The notes under the pieces: generated by a model
Databases searched by the model: none
Told to the model about the DNA's origin: nothing
Seen by the model: only the letters and a program-made list of their open reading frames with translations
Shown here: piece after piece, positions 1 through 6,411 of the stretch
Layout of the letters: each line of letters begins with the position of its first letter
Position numbering within the stretch: position 1 is the first letter of the stretch
Translations under genes and position numbers: made by a program
Source: an uncultured Clostridia bacterium
GTDB lineage: Bacteria > Bacillota > Clostridia > Oscillospirales > Acutalibacteraceae
Direction: 5' to 3'
NCBI GenBank assembly: GCA_944382025.1
Contig: CALWMQ010000042.1
Span: forward strand, 1-8,060
DNA length: 8,060 nt

Positions 1-56
1 GTAATAGTACCGATTTTATGCGGCGTGCTTTGACAAACTGGTCGTCAGTAGAGTAA
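1..56 (+). CDS. Possible 3' end of an upstream gene (partial)
   Basis: One frame (codons beginning at position 3) is open from the window edge to a TAA at 54-56 and would give a C-terminal tail of 17 residues ending ALTNWSSVE. The stretch is too short to recognise a family, and an open frame of this size is common by chance. The overlap with a candidate -35 element at 30-35 is compatible with a promoter lying in the end of a preceding gene. This call is only a possibility. Confidence 0.2.
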   Translation, partial: NSTDFMRRALTNWSSVE

Positions 57-59
57 TAT
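30..59 (+). promoter_or_regulatory. Candidate sigma-A promoter for thrC
   Basis: A perfect TTGACA -35 hexamer (30-35) is followed after 18 nt by TAATAT (54-59), a 4/6 match to the -10 consensus. Transcription would start near 66, giving a leader of about 95 nt before thrC. The -35 is strong and the -10 mediocre. No experimental support is available. Confidence 0.45.
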
Positions 60-65
60 AAGGCT

Positions 66-91
66 GGTTTATTGGGATAAACCTTCGGTTT
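66..91 (+). promoter_or_regulatory. Two mutually exclusive small hairpins in the thrC leader
   Basis: GGTTTAT (66-72) pairs perfectly with ATAAACC (77-83) around a TGGG loop. The same right arm can instead pair through AAACC (79-83) with GGTTT (87-91) around a three-base loop. Neither is followed by a proper U-run. They may be a weak terminator of an upstream gene, a leader structure, or chance. Confidence 0.25.
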
Positions 92-161
92 TGCTGAATA
101 GGCTTGGGGCGGCGGTTTTAAATAAGCTGTCCATTTTTGAAAAAAGAGAGGATCGGTTGGT

Positions 162-1664
162 ATGATGATGTACAACAGCACCCGTGACAGCCAGGTCAGT
201 GTCTCCGCGGCGCAGGCTATCGCCCAGGGGATTTCCAAGGATGGAGGCCTTTTTGTACCGGAACGTTTGCCGGAGCTGACCCGGGAGGAGCTGCAGGATT
301 TGGTAGGCTGTACATATGTACAGCGGGCCACAGCGGTGCTGTCCAAATTCCTGACCGATTTTACTCCGGAAGAGGTGGAGGAGTGTACGGCTGCGGCTTA
401 TTCCACTCAGAGGTTCCGGTCTCCGGCCATTGCTCCTCTCCACAAGCTAAAGGACGGCGTCCATGTGCTGGAGCTTTGGCATGGCCCTACCTGTGCGTTT
501 AAAGATATGGCCCTGCAAATCCTTCCTCACCTGATGCGGGTATCGGCGGGAAAAACGGCCGGCGGCAAGGAAATCATTATTCTGGTGGCGACTTCCGGGG
601 ATACAGGAAAGGCGGCTCTGGAGGGCTTCAAGGACGCGGAGCATACCCGTATCCTGGTCTTCTACCCGGAAGATGGGGTGAGCCCCATGCAGAAGCTGCA
701 GATGGTTACCCAGGAAGGCGGTAATGTGGCGGTGTGCGCCATTCGGGGGAATTTTGACGATGCCCAGACCGGCGTCAAAACCATTTTTACCGATCCCGCT
801 ATCGGGGAAAAGCTGGCGGAAAACGGCATGATGTTCTCTTCCGCCAATTCTATCAACTGGGGCCGCTTGGTTCCGCAGATTGTGTATTATGTTTCCGCTT
901 ACTGCGACCTGCTGAAAGCCGGGGAGCTGCGGATGGGGGATCGGATGAATGTAGTGGTTCCCACCGGTAATTTCGGCAACATCCTGGCTGCTTATTACGC
1001 CAAGCGTATGGGGCTGCCGGTGGGAAAGCTGATTTGTGCTTCCAACCGCAATAAGGTGCTGACCGATTTTATTACTACCGGCACCTATGACCGTAACCGG
1101 GAGTTCCATCCTACGTCCTCTCCCTCTATGGACATTTTGATATCCTCCAACCTGGAGAGACTGCTGTATGACCTGTCCGGCCGTGATGATCAGGAAATCC
1201 GCCGCTTGATGGGGGATCTCATCGAAAAGGGTGTGTATACTGTCTCAGAGAAGATGCAGGCGGCTATCCAGGAACAGTTTGCGGCGGGATGGTGCGATGA
1301 CGTTCAGACTGCGGCCGCCATCCGGGATACTTTCCAGCAAGATCATTATCTGTGCGATACCCATACCGCTGTAGGTGTACATGTGTATAAGGAGTACCGT
1401 GAAAAAACGGGGGATACCACGCCTACAGTTATCGCCTCCACTGCCAATCCTTACAAATTTTCCGCCAGTGTTCTGGACGCCCTTGGCGGCAATCGGGAGG
1501 ATTGGGATGAATTCGCCAAGGTGGAGGGACTTCATGCCCTGACCGGCTGTGAGATTCCTGCGCCGCTGGCTGGTTTGAAGGACAAAAAAGTCCGGTTCAG
1601 CCAGGTATGCGGGCGGGAAGAGATGCGCAATGTGGTGTACGGGATGCTGGGCATCCAAGAATAA
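162..1664 (+). CDS. thrC: Threonine synthase
   Basis: This PLP enzyme converts O-phospho-L-homoserine to L-threonine and phosphate in the cytoplasm, the last step of threonine biosynthesis. The 500-residue length fits the long-form bacterial family. The N-terminal YNSTRDSQVSVSAAQAI...GISKDGGLFVPE block (residues 4-34) is typical of the family. The PLP-binding lysine is K114 in WHGPTCAFKD (107-115). SGDTGKA (145-151) and PTGNFGN (267-273) are phosphate/PLP-binding loops. Three ATGs lie in tandem at 162, 165 and 168. An AGAGAGGA ribosome binding site at 145-152 sits 9 nt before the first, which I chose, but the second or third could be used. The gene ends 18 nt before the phosphoesterase gene, suggesting co-transcription. 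No other threonine gene is visible. No frameshift or missing key residue was seen. Confidence 0.96.
   Translation: MMMYNSTRDSQVSVSAAQAIAQGISKDGGLFVPERLPELTREELQDLVGCTYVQRATAVLSKFLTDFTPEEVEECTAAAYSTQRFRSPAIAPLHKLKDGVHVLELWHGPTCAFKDMALQILPHLMRVSAGKTAGGKEIIILVATSGDTGKAALEGFKDAEHTRILVFYPEDGVSPMQKLQMVTQEGGNVAVCAIRGNFDDAQTGVKTIFTDPAIGEKLAENGMMFSSANSINWGRLVPQIVYYVSAYCDLLKAGELRMGDRMNVVVPTGNFGNILAAYYAKRMGLPVGKLICASNRNKVLTDFITTGTYDRNREFHPTSSPSMDILISSNLERLLYDLSGRDDQEIRRLMGDLIEKGVYTVSEKMQAAIQEQFAAGWCDDVQTAAAIRDTFQQDHYLCDTHTAVGVHVYKEYREKTGDTTPTVIASTANPYKFSASVLDALGGNREDWDEFAKVEGLHALTGCEIPAPLAGLKDKKVRFSQVCGREEMRNVVYGMLGIQE
307..324. repeat. 18-bp perfect palindrome inside thrC
   Basis: GCTGTACATATGTACAGC reads the same on both strands. 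It lies 145 nt into thrC and encodes CTYVQ and flanking bases. Such symmetry is the form of many dimeric repressor sites, but no known operator is recognised here and chance or codon constraint may explain it. Confidence 0.5.
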
Positions 1665-1682
1665 GAAAAGCGGAGTGGATTC

Positions 1683-2405
1683 ATGTCGCTGTTTGTCATA
1701 GGGGATACCCATCTGTCCCTGGGGACCGATAAGCCTATGGATGTGTTCCCCGGCTGGACCGGTTATACGGCCCGGCTGGAGAAAAACTGGCGCGCTCTGG
1801 TGAAGCCGGGGGATACCGTGGTGATTCCAGGGGATATTTCCTGGGCAATGAGCCTGGAAAAAACCAGGGAAGATTTTGCGTTTCTTCACGCCCTGCCCGG
1901 GCGCAAGCTGATCCTCAAAGGCAACCATGATTATTGGTGGTGTACCCGCCGGAAGATGGACGCTTATTTGGAGGAAAATGGATTCAGCAGCTTAACCATC
2001 GTCCATAATGATGCCCAGGTGGTGGACGGGTGTATGGCGGTTTGCGGTACACGAGGCTGGTTTTATGACGCGGAGCCGGACGCCGACAAGAAGGTGCTGC
2101 TCCGGGAGGCCGGCCGGCTGCGTACTTCCATCTCCGCCGCTAAGGCCACCGGGATGGAACCAGTGGTGTTCCTTCATTATCCGCCGGTTTTTGGAGGCCA
2201 GGCCTGTGATGAACTGCTGGGTGTGCTCAAAGAAGAAGGCATCACCCGCTGCTATTACGGCCATGTCCACGGCTTCGGTATCCGTCAGGCGTTCCAAGGG
2301 GAACGGGACGGTATCCGGTTTACGTTAGCGTCCGCCGATGCCTTGGGGTTTTGTCCGCTGAAAATCCTGCCGGAATCCCCAAAAGACGGTGAAAAATTCT
2401 TGTAA
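1683..2405 (+). CDS. Calcineurin-like metallophosphoesterase
   Basis: This is a cytoplasmic phosphohydrolase of the two-metal metallophosphoesterase fold, 240 residues. The ordered motifs are complete: GDTH (D8, H10), GDISW (D51), GNHDYWW (N81, H82, D83), LHYPP (H165) and GHVHG (H194, H196), which together coordinate two divalent metals and the phosphate. The WW after the GNHD motif and the overall size resemble a conserved Firmicute group of uncharacterised predicted phosphohydrolases; the substrate is unknown and cannot be read from the sequence. No signal peptide or membrane segment is seen. GGAG at 1672-1675, 7 nt before the ATG, supports the start. It follows thrC by 18 nt, so the two are probably co-transcribed, but a functional link to threonine synthesis is not implied. 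The gene is followed by a separate promoter for tig. Confidence 0.9.
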   Translation: MSLFVIGDTHLSLGTDKPMDVFPGWTGYTARLEKNWRALVKPGDTVVIPGDISWAMSLEKTREDFAFLHALPGRKLILKGNHDYWWCTRRKMDAYLEENGFSSLTIVHNDAQVVDGCMAVCGTRGWFYDAEPDADKKVLLREAGRLRTSISAAKATGMEPVVFLHYPPVFGGQACDELLGVLKEEGITRCYYGHVHGFGIRQAFQGERDGIRFTLASADALGFCPLKILPESPKDGEKFL

Positions 2406-2441
2406 AGTTCATAATTAGCTCTGGTGTTCCGGCACAGGGTG

Positions 2442-2450
2442 TGCTATAAT
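2442..2450 (+). promoter_or_regulatory. Extended -10 promoter of tig
   Basis: TGcTATAAT is a perfect extended -10 element (TG at 2442-2443, TATAAT at 2445-2450). The -35 region is poor (TGGTGT at 2422-2427 with a 17-nt spacer), as is usual when an extended -10 is present. The start of transcription would lie near 2457, about 35 nt before the tig ATG. It sits in the 86-nt gap after the phosphoesterase gene and separates the quality control genes from thrC. Confidence 0.7.
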
Positions 2451-2491
2451 ATAAAACATTGTGTTGTATTGTAATAGGAGGATGTTGAACA

Positions 2492-3775
2492 ATGAGTTTG
2501 AAAGCTGCAAACAAGGTAGACACCAACCGGGTGGAACTGGAAATCGAGGTTGGAGCCGAGGATTTTGAAAAAGCGGTCAATAATGCGTATAAAAAGAACA
2601 TAAAGAAGATGAATGTCCCCGGATTCCGCAAAGGCAAAGCCCCTCGCCATCTGGTAGAGAAAATATACGGCACCGGCGTGTTTTATGAGGATGCGGTCAA
2701 CGCCATCTACCCGGCCCACCTGGACGCGGCGATCAAAGAGTCCGGCTATGAATACGTGGAGGATAAGATTGATTTTGATGTCACCGAGGTAGGGGCGGAC
2801 GGCCTGAAATTCAAGGCGACCATCACCGTGAAGCCCGAGGTGGAAATCGGCGAGTATAAAGGCCTGAAAGCCTCCAAAAAGGTGGAGGAAGTCACCGATG
2901 CCGATGTGGACGCAGAACTGGCGAAACTCCAGGATCGGAACTCCCGTCTGGTGACGGTGGAGGGCCGGGAAGCCAAGATGGGCGACAGCGTTACCTTTGA
3001 TTTCGACGGTTCGGTGGACGGCGTGCCTTTCGATGGCGGCAAGGCGGAAAATTATACTCTGGTACTGGGTTCCAACCAATTTATCCCCGGCTTCGAGGAG
3101 CAAATCGTGGGCAAAAAGACCGATGAGGAATTTGACGTGAATGTTACCTTCCCAGAGGATTACCACGCTGCCGATCTGGCTGGCAAGGCTGCTGTGTTCA
3201 AGTGCAAGCTCCATGAAATCAAGGAAAAGGAACTGCCGGAACTCAACGATGATTTTGCCAAGGACTGCAGCGAGTTCGATACTCTGGATGAACTGAAGGC
3301 CGACCTGAAGGAAAAGTTGGCTCACCAGCGGGAGCATCAGGCAGAGGATGCTTTTGAGTCCAAATTGCTGGAGCAGCTGGTGGAAATCCTGAAGGCGGAG
3401 ATCCCTGAGGCTATGTTTGAAAACCGGGTCAATGACAGTGTGCGGGATTTTGATTACCGGCTGCAGGGCCAGGGCCTGAATCTGGATACGTATCTGAAGT
3501 ATACCGGCATGGACATGGAGGCGTTCCGCAAGGGCTTCCGGGAGCAGGCTGAGAAACAGGTTAAGATCCGCCTGGCACTGGAAAAGATTGCCCAGCTGGA
3601 GAATATCCAGCCCACTGAAGAGGAGCTGGAAGCTGAATTTGCCAAAATGGCCGAACAGTATAAGCTGGACGTGGAAAAGGTCAAATCACTGGTACCCGCT
3701 TCCGAGCTCAGTAAGGACCTGGCGGTGGGCAAAGCCATGGATTTGATTAAGGAAAACGCGGTGGCTGAGGATTAA
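2492..3775 (+). CDS. tig: Trigger factor (ribosome-associated chaperone, peptidyl-prolyl isomerase)
   Basis: Trigger factor docks at the ribosome exit tunnel and shields nascent chains, with prolyl isomerase activity. At 427 residues it has the normal length. The N-terminal ribosome-binding domain (about 1-115) carries the signature GFRKGKAPRH (44-53), which contacts the ribosome. The FKBP-type isomerase domain follows (about 163-243), from GDSVTFDFDG through the GSNQFIPGFEEQIVG segment to FKCKLHEIK. The C-terminal chaperone arms occupy about 247-427 and are rich in Glu, Lys and Leu, as expected for long helices. An AGGAGGA site at 2476-2482 lies 9 nt before the ATG, an excellent match. It has its own promoter upstream and is followed by a long hairpin. 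The gene order tig-clpP-clpX-lon is typical of Firmicutes. Confidence 0.97.
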   Translation: MSLKAANKVDTNRVELEIEVGAEDFEKAVNNAYKKNIKKMNVPGFRKGKAPRHLVEKIYGTGVFYEDAVNAIYPAHLDAAIKESGYEYVEDKIDFDVTEVGADGLKFKATITVKPEVEIGEYKGLKASKKVEEVTDADVDAELAKLQDRNSRLVTVEGREAKMGDSVTFDFDGSVDGVPFDGGKAENYTLVLGSNQFIPGFEEQIVGKKTDEEFDVNVTFPEDYHAADLAGKAAVFKCKLHEIKEKELPELNDDFAKDCSEFDTLDELKADLKEKLAHQREHQAEDAFESKLLEQLVEILKAEIPEAMFENRVNDSVRDFDYRLQGQGLNLDTYLKYTGMDMEAFRKGFREQAEKQVKIRLALEKIAQLENIQPTEEELEAEFAKMAEQYKLDVEKVKSLVPASELSKDLAVGKAMDLIKENAVAED

Positions 3776-3792
3776 GGAATCATATCTTGTCA

Positions 3793-3831
3793 CACACAAA
3801 CTCTGCCGGAATTTCCGGCAGAGTTTGTGTG
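3793..3831 (+). terminator. 18-bp perfect stem-loop after tig, probable terminator
   Basis: Bases 3793-3810 pair without mismatch with 3814-3831 around a three-base loop (ATT), beginning 17 nt after the tig stop. Core pairing is CTCTGCCGGA with TCCGGCAGAG. The stem is long and stable, but no U-run follows directly: the first T6 run is at 3850-3855, 18 nt later. On the - strand there is no U-run either. It may be a partial terminator, a 3' end stabiliser or a processing site between tig and clpP. Confidence 0.6.
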
Positions 3832-3853
3832 GAATTTGGAAACAATGCGTTTT

Positions 3854-3882
3854 TTGTAAAATCCTGCCCTTCCCGGTTTAAA
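3854..3882 (+). promoter_or_regulatory. Weak candidate promoter for clpP
   Basis: TTGTAA (3854-3859) and TTTAAA (3877-3882) are separated by 17 nt; each matches 4 of 6 consensus bases. It lies just after the tig hairpin and would give a clpP leader of about 175 nt. No CtsR tandem heptamer or CIRCE inverted repeat is seen nearby. Confidence 0.3.
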
Positions 3883-3906
3883 TCTTCTCCGGAAAGGCCA
3901 TACTCT

Positions 3907-4043
3907 TTCTGGCCTGGCCGCATGCAATGCGGGCTGATATGCCAGAAGTACCAGTCTTCTAATGGGTAGGAATAAGCCCAAAACCCTTTTGGCCGGACAG
4001 AATAGCCGGCTCTGCCTTCTTCCCATAATGAGGGCGAAAGCCC
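3907..4043 (+). promoter_or_regulatory. Hairpin-rich leader before clpP
   Basis: The 289-nt gap between tig and clpP has no convincing gene. After the terminator-like stem it holds several local hairpins. TTCTGGC (3907-3913) pairs with GCCAGAA (3941-3947), enclosing CCGCAT (3918-3923) paired with ATGCGG (3927-3932). GCCGG (3992-3996) pairs with CCGGC (4006-4010), competing with a pairing of AAAA and GCC (3976-3983) to TTTTGGC (3987-3993). GGGC-GAAA-GCCC (4032-4043) is a stable GNRA-tetraloop hairpin ending three bases before the clpP ribosome binding site. No known riboswitch class is recognised. Confidence 0.35.
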
Positions 4044-4064
4044 AAGAAAGGACAGGTGTCTGTG

Positions 4065-4658
4065 ATGGACAAAATGAGTCTCGTCCCTTATGTTATTGAG
4101 CAAACCAGTCGTGGCGAGAGAAGCTACGATATCTTTTCCCGGTTGCTGAACGACCGCATTATCATGTTGTCCGATGAGGTCAATGATGTGACCGCCTCTC
4201 TGGTGGTGGCCCAGATGCTGTATCTGGAAGGCCAGGACCCTGACAAAGATATCGATCTGTATATTAACAGCCCCGGCGGTTCCATATCCGCTGGCATGGC
4301 GATTTATGATACCATGAACTTCATTAAATGCGATGTGTCCACCATCTGTATCGGAATGGCGGCCAGTATGGGTTCCTTCCTCCTGGCGGCCGGCGCCAAA
4401 GGCAAGCGTTTGGCCCTGCCCAACAGCGAGATCATGATCCACCAGCCTTTGGGCGGAACCCAGGGCCAGGCCAGTGATATCAAAATCCAGGCGGATCATA
4501 TCCTGTTTATCCGGAATCGGATGAACAGACTGCTGTCGGAAATGACCGGCCAGCCGTTGGAGGTTATTGAAAAGGATACGGATCGGGATAACTGGATGAC
4601 CGCCGAGGACGCGGTAAAATACGGCCTGGTGGACAAGGTTATCGGTAAACGCGCCTGA
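4065..4658 (+). CDS. clpP: ATP-dependent Clp protease proteolytic subunit
   Basis: ClpP is a serine peptidase that assembles into two stacked heptamer rings and degrades proteins unfolded and delivered by ClpX or another Clp ATPase. From the ATG at 4065 it has 197 residues, the normal length. The catalytic triad is complete: S101 in GMAASMGS, H126 in MIHQPLGG, and D175 in DTDRDNWM, with the spacing known from E. coli ClpP. The oxyanion-hole glycines are in SPGGS (69-73). The start is not certain. An AAAGGA site (4047-4052) is 12 nt from the ATG at 4065 and 9 nt from a GTG at 4062. A GTG at 4056 is too close to that site. The ATG at 4074 would give MSLVPYVIEQTSRGERSYD, matching the common Firmicute N terminus. 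clpX follows after 36 nt, probably in one transcript. Confidence 0.97.
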   Translation: MDKMSLVPYVIEQTSRGERSYDIFSRLLNDRIIMLSDEVNDVTASLVVAQMLYLEGQDPDKDIDLYINSPGGSISAGMAIYDTMNFIKCDVSTICIGMAASMGSFLLAAGAKGKRLALPNSEIMIHQPLGGTQGQASDIKIQADHILFIRNRMNRLLSEMTGQPLEVIEKDTDRDNWMTAEDAVKYGLVDKVIGKRA

Positions 4659-4694
4659 CCAGAAGTGAATTCAGAGAATAAGGGAGCATGAAAT

Positions 4695-5997
4695 ATGCCA
4701 AAAACGGATGACAGCCGGATGATTTGCTGTTCATTTTGCGGAAAGACCCAGGATGAGGTGCAACGGCTGATAGCGGGCCCGGGTGTATATATCTGCAATG
4801 AATGCGTAGAGTTATGTGAATCCATCCTGGAAGAGGGCGGCAATTTTTCCAGGCGGCATTCTGAAGAGGATATGCCGTTTAAGCTGCCCACCCCCAAAGA
4901 GATAAAAGCGGGGCTGGACGAGTATGTGATTGGGCAGGACGCTGCTAAGGTAGCCCTTTCGGTGGCGGTGTACAATCATTATAAACGCATCTATTTCGGT
5001 TCGGACAGCGATGTGGAACTGGGAAAGAGCAACGTACTTCTTCTGGGCCCGACAGGAGTAGGCAAAACCGCTTTGGCGCAGACTTTGGCGAAAACCCTTC
5101 ATGTCCCCTTTGCCATTGCCGACGCCACCACCCTGACCGAAGCCGGATATGTGGGTGAGGATGTGGAAAATATTCTTCTTCGCCTGATCCAGGCTGCTGA
5201 CGGCAACGTTGAGCGGGCGGAACGGGGAATTATTTATGTGGACGAAATCGATAAGATTGCCCGGCGCAGCGAAAACCCTTCCATTACGCGGGATGTTAGC
5301 GGCGAAGGGGTTCAGCAGGCATTGCTGAAGATCCTGGAAGGCACCGTATCTAACGTGCCGCCCAACGGGGGACGAAAACATCCTCAGCAGGAGTTCATCC
5401 AAATCGATACCACCAACATTCTCTTTATTCTTGGCGGGGCTTTTGATGGTATTGAAAAGGTGGTTGAAAAAAGGGTCGCCTCGGGGGCGTTAGGCTTTAA
5501 TAACGAGGTAAAATCAAAAAAAAGATCTGGAAAACGGCAAGCTGTATAAACAGCTGGTGCCGCAGGATTTGGTAAAATACGGCTTGATTCCGGAGCTGGT
5601 AGGCCGTATGCCGGTGATTACGGCCTTGGAACCTCTTGATGTGGAGGCCATGGTAAAAATCCTCAGCGAACCGAAAAACGCCCTGCTCAAGCAGTACACC
5701 CGGCTGTTCCAGCTGGATGACGTCCAGCTGGAACTGACCCCCGATGCGCTGCGGGCGGTGGCGGAAGAAACCCTGAAACGCAATACCGGTGCCCGGGGGC
5801 TGCGTTCGGTCATGGAAGAGCTGCTGACAAATCTGATGTTTGAGGTTCCTTCAGAGCCCACCATCGAGAAGGTGATCGTCACCAAAGAATGTGTTACCGA
5901 ACACGCTAAACCTGAAATCGTTACCAATCCGGACAAAAAACCAAACCGGTTGAAAACACCGGTCAAACGCAATACGCGGCGCAAGATCACCGCATAA
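4695..5997 (+). CDS. clpX: ATP-dependent Clp protease ATP-binding subunit ClpX, interrupted by a frameshift
   Basis: ClpX is a hexameric AAA+ unfoldase that feeds substrates into ClpP. AGGGAG (4681-4686) lies 8 nt before the ATG. The N-terminal zinc domain has C12, C15, C34 and C37. Then come Walker A GPTGVGKT (118-125), pore loop GYVG (151-154), Walker B IIYVDEID (179-186), the RKH loop (227-229) and the ClpP-docking LGF loop (266-268). At the A8 run (5516-5523) the frame breaks: as written, translation ends at a TAA at 5547-5549 after 284 residues. The rest continues in the +1 frame, from D277 at 5524 to the TAA at 5995-5997, with the arginine finger R304 in GLIPELVGR and sensor 2 R367 in GARGLR. 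Removing one A gives 433 residues, normal length, with a basic C-terminal tail. The downstream half has only a GTG (5557) without a ribosome binding site, so separate translation is unlikely. It may be a sequence error, a mutation, or a gene rescued by slippage. Confidence 0.93.
5516..5523 (+). other. A8 tract at the clpX frame change
   Basis: Eight A residues follow TC; with seven, the frame would read S-K-K-D-L-E-N-G-K and join both halves of clpX exactly. Homopolymers of this length are prone to sequencing error, replication slippage and RNA polymerase slippage. Ribosomal -1 slippage at A-AAA-AAA would not help, since that frame stops at a TAA soon after; a +1 or -2 change is required. Confidence 0.85.
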
Positions 5998-6014
5998 TGA
6001 AAGGGATTCTCTTT

Positions 6015-6068
6015 CAGGACGCAAAGGGTCAGTCCTGTCGGCCGCAATCAAACGGCCGATGGTCTGAC
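6015..6068 (+). terminator. Paired stem-loops after clpX, possible terminator
   Basis: Two hairpins lie back to back 17 nt after the clpX stop. CAGGAC (6015-6020) pairs with GTCCTG (6032-6037), and TCGGCCG (6038-6044) pairs with CGGCCGA (6053-6059). As an alternative, GTCAG (6028-6032) pairs with CTGAC (6064-6068) as an outer stem of the second hairpin. A T-rich stretch (TTCTTTTGTTGT, 6069-6080) follows. This looks like a terminator with an imperfect U-tract. Confidence 0.5.
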
Positions 6069-6073
6069 TTCTT

Positions 6074-6102
6074 TTGTTGTCTGCCCGTTAGCGCCATATA
6101 GA
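6074..6102 (+). promoter_or_regulatory. Weak candidate promoter for lon
   Basis: TTGTTG (6074-6079) and TATAGA (6097-6102) are separated by 17 nt. Both are partial consensus matches. If used, lon would carry a leader of about 300 nt. No HrcA, CtsR or other heat-shock operator is recognised in the gap. Confidence 0.25.
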
Positions 6103-6115
6103 TCTGCCCAAAGCA

Positions 6116-6379
6116 CCTGGTTTTCCAGGCCTGGGGGCTGGTTCTTTTCCCGGATTCTTGTCTGAAAATCCGGACAGGCGGGATTCTGATACACCTTGTG
6201 ATGAACTGTTTCTCGGCTGTCCACCATCGTGAACGGCAGCAAACCGAAAGGGCTTCCCTCACAGGAGAGGCAAAATCAGTAGGAAAAGGATGGCACGGCG
6301 CTGGAACAGACGAAGAAGCACAGGTGCGGCGAGCAAAAGATAAAGAATAGGTTTCCCGGCCTGCCGGCCTTTGGAAACC
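6116..6379 (+). promoter_or_regulatory. Non-coding leader before lon with several hairpins
   Basis: The 414 nt between clpX and lon hold no recognisable gene. Beyond the post-clpX stem-loops, CCTGG (6116-6120) pairs with CCAGG (6125-6129) around TTTT. CCGGATT (6150-6156) pairs with AATCCGG (6167-6173). GGTTTCC (6350-6356) pairs with GGAAACC (6373-6379), enclosing a second GGCC/GGCC stem, and ends 16 nt before the lon ribosome binding site. None matches a riboswitch I know. A structured lon leader is possible; unrelated intergenic sequence is equally possible. Confidence 0.35.
6290..6343 (+). CDS. Possible 17-codon arginine-rich leader peptide before lon
   Basis: ATG at 6290 opens a frame encoding MARRWNRRRSTGAASKR, ending with TAA at 6341-6343. 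AGGA at 6281-6284 stands 5 nt before the ATG, within an A/G-rich stretch. The stop is 6 nt before the GGTTTCC/GGAAACC stem-loop and about 70 nt before lon. The position would suit a translated leader, but an ORF this short is expected by chance and nothing shows that it is expressed. Confidence 0.15.
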   Translation: MARRWNRRRSTGAASKR

Positions 6380-6411
6380 ATGGATGATATGACCAAGAGG
6401 TGAACAATAGT

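Noticed and set aside
2444..3337. 297-codon open frame on the - strand
   Set aside because: Antisense to trigger factor, which is certain; the translation has no recognisable motif.
3787..3969. 60-codon + strand frame in the tig-clpP gap
   Set aside because: It opens with TTG without a ribosome binding site, and its first part is just the two arms of the hairpin.
3776..4064. CtsR or CIRCE heat-shock operator before clpP
   Set aside because: No tandem GGTCAAA-type heptamers and no TTAGCACTC/GAGTGCTAA inverted repeat were found.
3780..4499. 239-codon open frame on the - strand reaching from inside clpP into the tig-clpP gap
   Set aside because: Mostly antisense to clpP. The part in the gap reads through the long hairpin and has no family resemblance.
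5516..5549. Programmed -1 ribosomal frameshift at A-AAA-AAA in clpX
   Set aside because: The slippery heptamer is present, but the -1 frame meets a TAA after about 17 codons; joining the two halves needs +1 or -2.
6048..6242. 64-codon - strand frame in the clpX-lon gap
   Set aside because: TTG start, no good ribosome binding site, no recognisable family. It cannot be excluded, but there is no positive evidence.
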